A stretch of 64,000 nucleotides of DNA from Wuchereria bancrofti. Lineage: Eukaryota > Nematoda > Chromadorea > Rhabditida > Onchocercidae. Location of the stretch: the NCBI GenBank assembly GCA_005281725.1, contig SSBO01000002.1:1714768-1778767 (forward strand). The letters are read 5' to 3'. The notes under the pieces were generated by a model, which was not told where the DNA came from, made no database searches, and was given only the letters and a program-made list of their open reading frames with translations. Below, piece by piece: positions 61,939 to 64,000 of this stretch (within the stretch, counting starts at the first letter, position 1; every line of letters begins with the position of its first letter). A program made the translations under genes and the position numbers.

Positions 61939-63736
61939 TATTTGGTCGGTATAAAATTTGAAAATGAGTTAATTAATTAAAAATGTATATTAATACAAAG
62001 TTGATATGTAATAAATGAAAACATCGATAATATATTTTATTTCTTCATATTCAATAAATATTTATTTATAATAGGAATATTAAAATTGTAATAAAACATT
62101 AAATCTTCTTTTTTAATTCTTTCTTTTTTTTGGAATAAACGAAAGGCAATGAATGAATTATAATCGATAATATTACCTCTAAACAAAATAAAAAACGAAA
62201 AAAAATAATGAATGCATTCAATTAATAGAAACTTTTTATCAGATAATGAATAATGTAATAGTAATAATAATATTAATAATAGAATAAAATGCGGAAAAAA
62301 ACAAATGAAAAAAATTAGCTTTCTTCTTTCCTTATCAGCTTCCTTCTTTCCTTATCTTATCATTACATATTTTAACAATATATATTCGATATATTATAGG
62401 AAATTTGAAAATTTTTAAATTATGTGGTATCTTACAAATCATTTACAAATGAGAAGAAGAAATGAAAAGAGAAATAAAAAAAGAGGAAGAAAGATTAATG
62501 AAGTGAGGAAAATAGCAACGAAAAAAACTGATTCTTTCCGGAAATTCAAAGTATTCCTTTTTAAACTATAAAGTTTTCAATTCCAAATTTGTTATTTTTG
62601 AGTAGTTTTTCATTTTTTTTCTTTTTTATGACCAATGACAACTGTAAATGAAATATAAATAGTAATAACAAGGACAATTTTTCTTCATTTAAAAAACTTT
62701 TTTATTTATATTTATTTAATTAATAAATGGAAAATTTTTTTATTTACAAAATATGAAAGAAATAAATGATTGGTTTGATTTTTTTCTCATTATCTTTCAT
62801 TAATTTTTCTAAAAGTAATGGAGCAGTTAAATGGATAATTAATAGTAATAATTATTTTTGCTATTATTATTTTAATTAATAAAAATTTTTTATATTTTTA
62901 AAAAAAATTTGTAAAATTAAAAAAAATTATAATAAATATATAATTGAGAATAAGAGAAAGGATTATGTAAAACTAAGAAAGAGCAATAAAAGTTGGAAAA
63001 ATTAATTATCGATTAAAGAAAAATAAATAAAATGGAATATTCATCTCATTCATTTTGATTTGATATAACTTTTTGATCGGTACAAATTGATAATTTATTA
63101 ATTGCTATTCCGCCATTGATAAGTGATATAATAATTTTATAAGTTAGTACAAAACAGAAAATAATTAGTAAGATGTTAATGACACTTTTAAAAAGTAACA
63201 AGAAAATTTCACATAATAAATCTCTGATAACATTAACCATTCCATTTTTGATATGATATGATTAAAAAGTATAATTATTAAAAGTATAATTTTGTTAAAA
63301 AAATACTTTTAATACTTTGTAAAATTATTTTAAACCTATCGTACAATAACAATTGCTTACATTTGTTTTTAGAAGTGAAAATTAAAATTTCAAAATAAAT
63401 TATTGCATAAGCAATATAAATTATTTTTATAATTTTTATTAAAATAGTAGTACCATTATTAAACTATCATTTTTTTTTAATCTTTTCTTAACAAATATTT
63501 TATTTCCTTCTTCATTTTCTCTCTAACTTCAATAATATCTCTTTTTTTTCCTTTTCTCTCTTTTCATTTCCTTCAACTCTTTCTTACCAAAAAAAAAATG
63601 AGATGAAGACGAAATGTGAATGAATAAAAATTTTATTTTCAATCAATTTTTTTTTCTTAACCTATAATTAGCTTATCCTAAAAATCTACAAATGTTTATT
63701 CATCCTTCCATAACGGTTTGTGCTAATTTTAATTTT

Positions 63737-63779
63737 GAGAGGGAGAGAGAGAGAGACGGAAGGAGAGAGGGAGAGAAAG
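63737..63779 (+). repeat. (GA)n-rich microsatellite
   Basis: GAGAGGGAGAGAGAGAGAGA followed by further GGA/GAGA units. Confidence 0.9.
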
Positions 63780-64000
63780 TAAATTTATTTAATTGTTTAG
63801 TGTTCATTGGCTATTTTTTCTTCTTCTTTTCTCTTTGTCCTTTTTCATCTCTTATTCGTGTTAATTTTTCCTTACTTAAATTTTCTCTTTTTTTCTTTCT
63901 TTATTTCATTATGCATTTTACACTTTTACTTTTGCTAAATTTTATTGAAAACAGTTTTTTTTTCCTTTTAATATTAAATAATTATAAAGAACAAAAAATT

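Larger units (their letters stand above)
48553..64000. other. 15.4-kb gene-free AT-rich region
   Basis: No open frame above ~90 codons; those present are poly-Phe/Ile/Tyr/Lys readings of T- and A-rich DNA. No tRNA- or rRNA-like sequence recognised. Homopolymer runs of 10-19 A or T are frequent. It contains the short repeats and the assembly gap listed separately. It may be true intergenic space or a giant intron/UTR of a gene outside the window. Confidence 0.6.

Noticed and set aside
48553..64000. tRNA or rRNA genes in the gene-free region
   Set aside because: No T-loop-like GGTTCRANTCC box or conserved rRNA segment was recognised by eye; a covariance search was not possible.

Overview
The window is eukaryotic, very AT-rich DNA with small introns that obey GT-AG, many with GTT-type donors. 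Split genes give clean animal orthologues, and a run of seven-pass membrane proteins resembles nematode serpentine receptors. I infer a parasitic, probably filarial (onchocercid), nematode; the species cannot be fixed from the sequence. Two runs of N (17199; 54608-54618) show that this is a draft assembly.

Layout. (1) 1-2127, +: 3' part of CCT5, the epsilon subunit of the cytosolic chaperonin. (2) 4411-8751, +: an 11-exon ATF-2/ATF-7-type bZIP transcription factor of about 604 aa. (3) 13186-37280: a receptor cluster. It holds four complete seven-exon genes (SR-A, SR-C, SR-D, SR-E), one 3' half (SR-B), a repeated exon-like segment, a dispersed element with a 110-codon ORF and a 30-bp hairpin, and an inverted repeat of about 0.85 kb. 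(4) 39602-41523, -: a 151-aa HP1/CBX protein. (5) 43239-44608, +: PRKRIP1, a spliceosomal protein. (6) 44950-48532, +: ABHD16A, a phosphatidylserine lipase, 341 bp after PRKRIP1 and possibly in one operon with it. (7) 48.6-64 kb: no gene seen, only low-complexity AT-rich DNA with short repeats.

The housekeeping genes have unrelated jobs (folding, stress transcription, heterochromatin, splicing, lipid hydrolysis). The receptor cluster is the lively part. Splice phases and the lengths of exons 3-6 (138, 151, 133, 107 nt) are identical in all complete genes, which shows one recent family. Sequence blocks are exchanged between copies: SR-A is a mosaic, and SR-E becomes identical to SR-A/SR-B from its sixth exon onward. 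Part of the apparent expansion (SR-B and its flank) is probably an uncollapsed contig overlap at the single N. I did not find a clearly new molecular system. The best candidates for something undescribed are the 110-codon ORF/hairpin element that travels with the receptors and the conserved exon-like tail downstream of them.

All exon boundaries were worked out by hand from reading frame, splice consensus and comparison between paralogues; no search was run.
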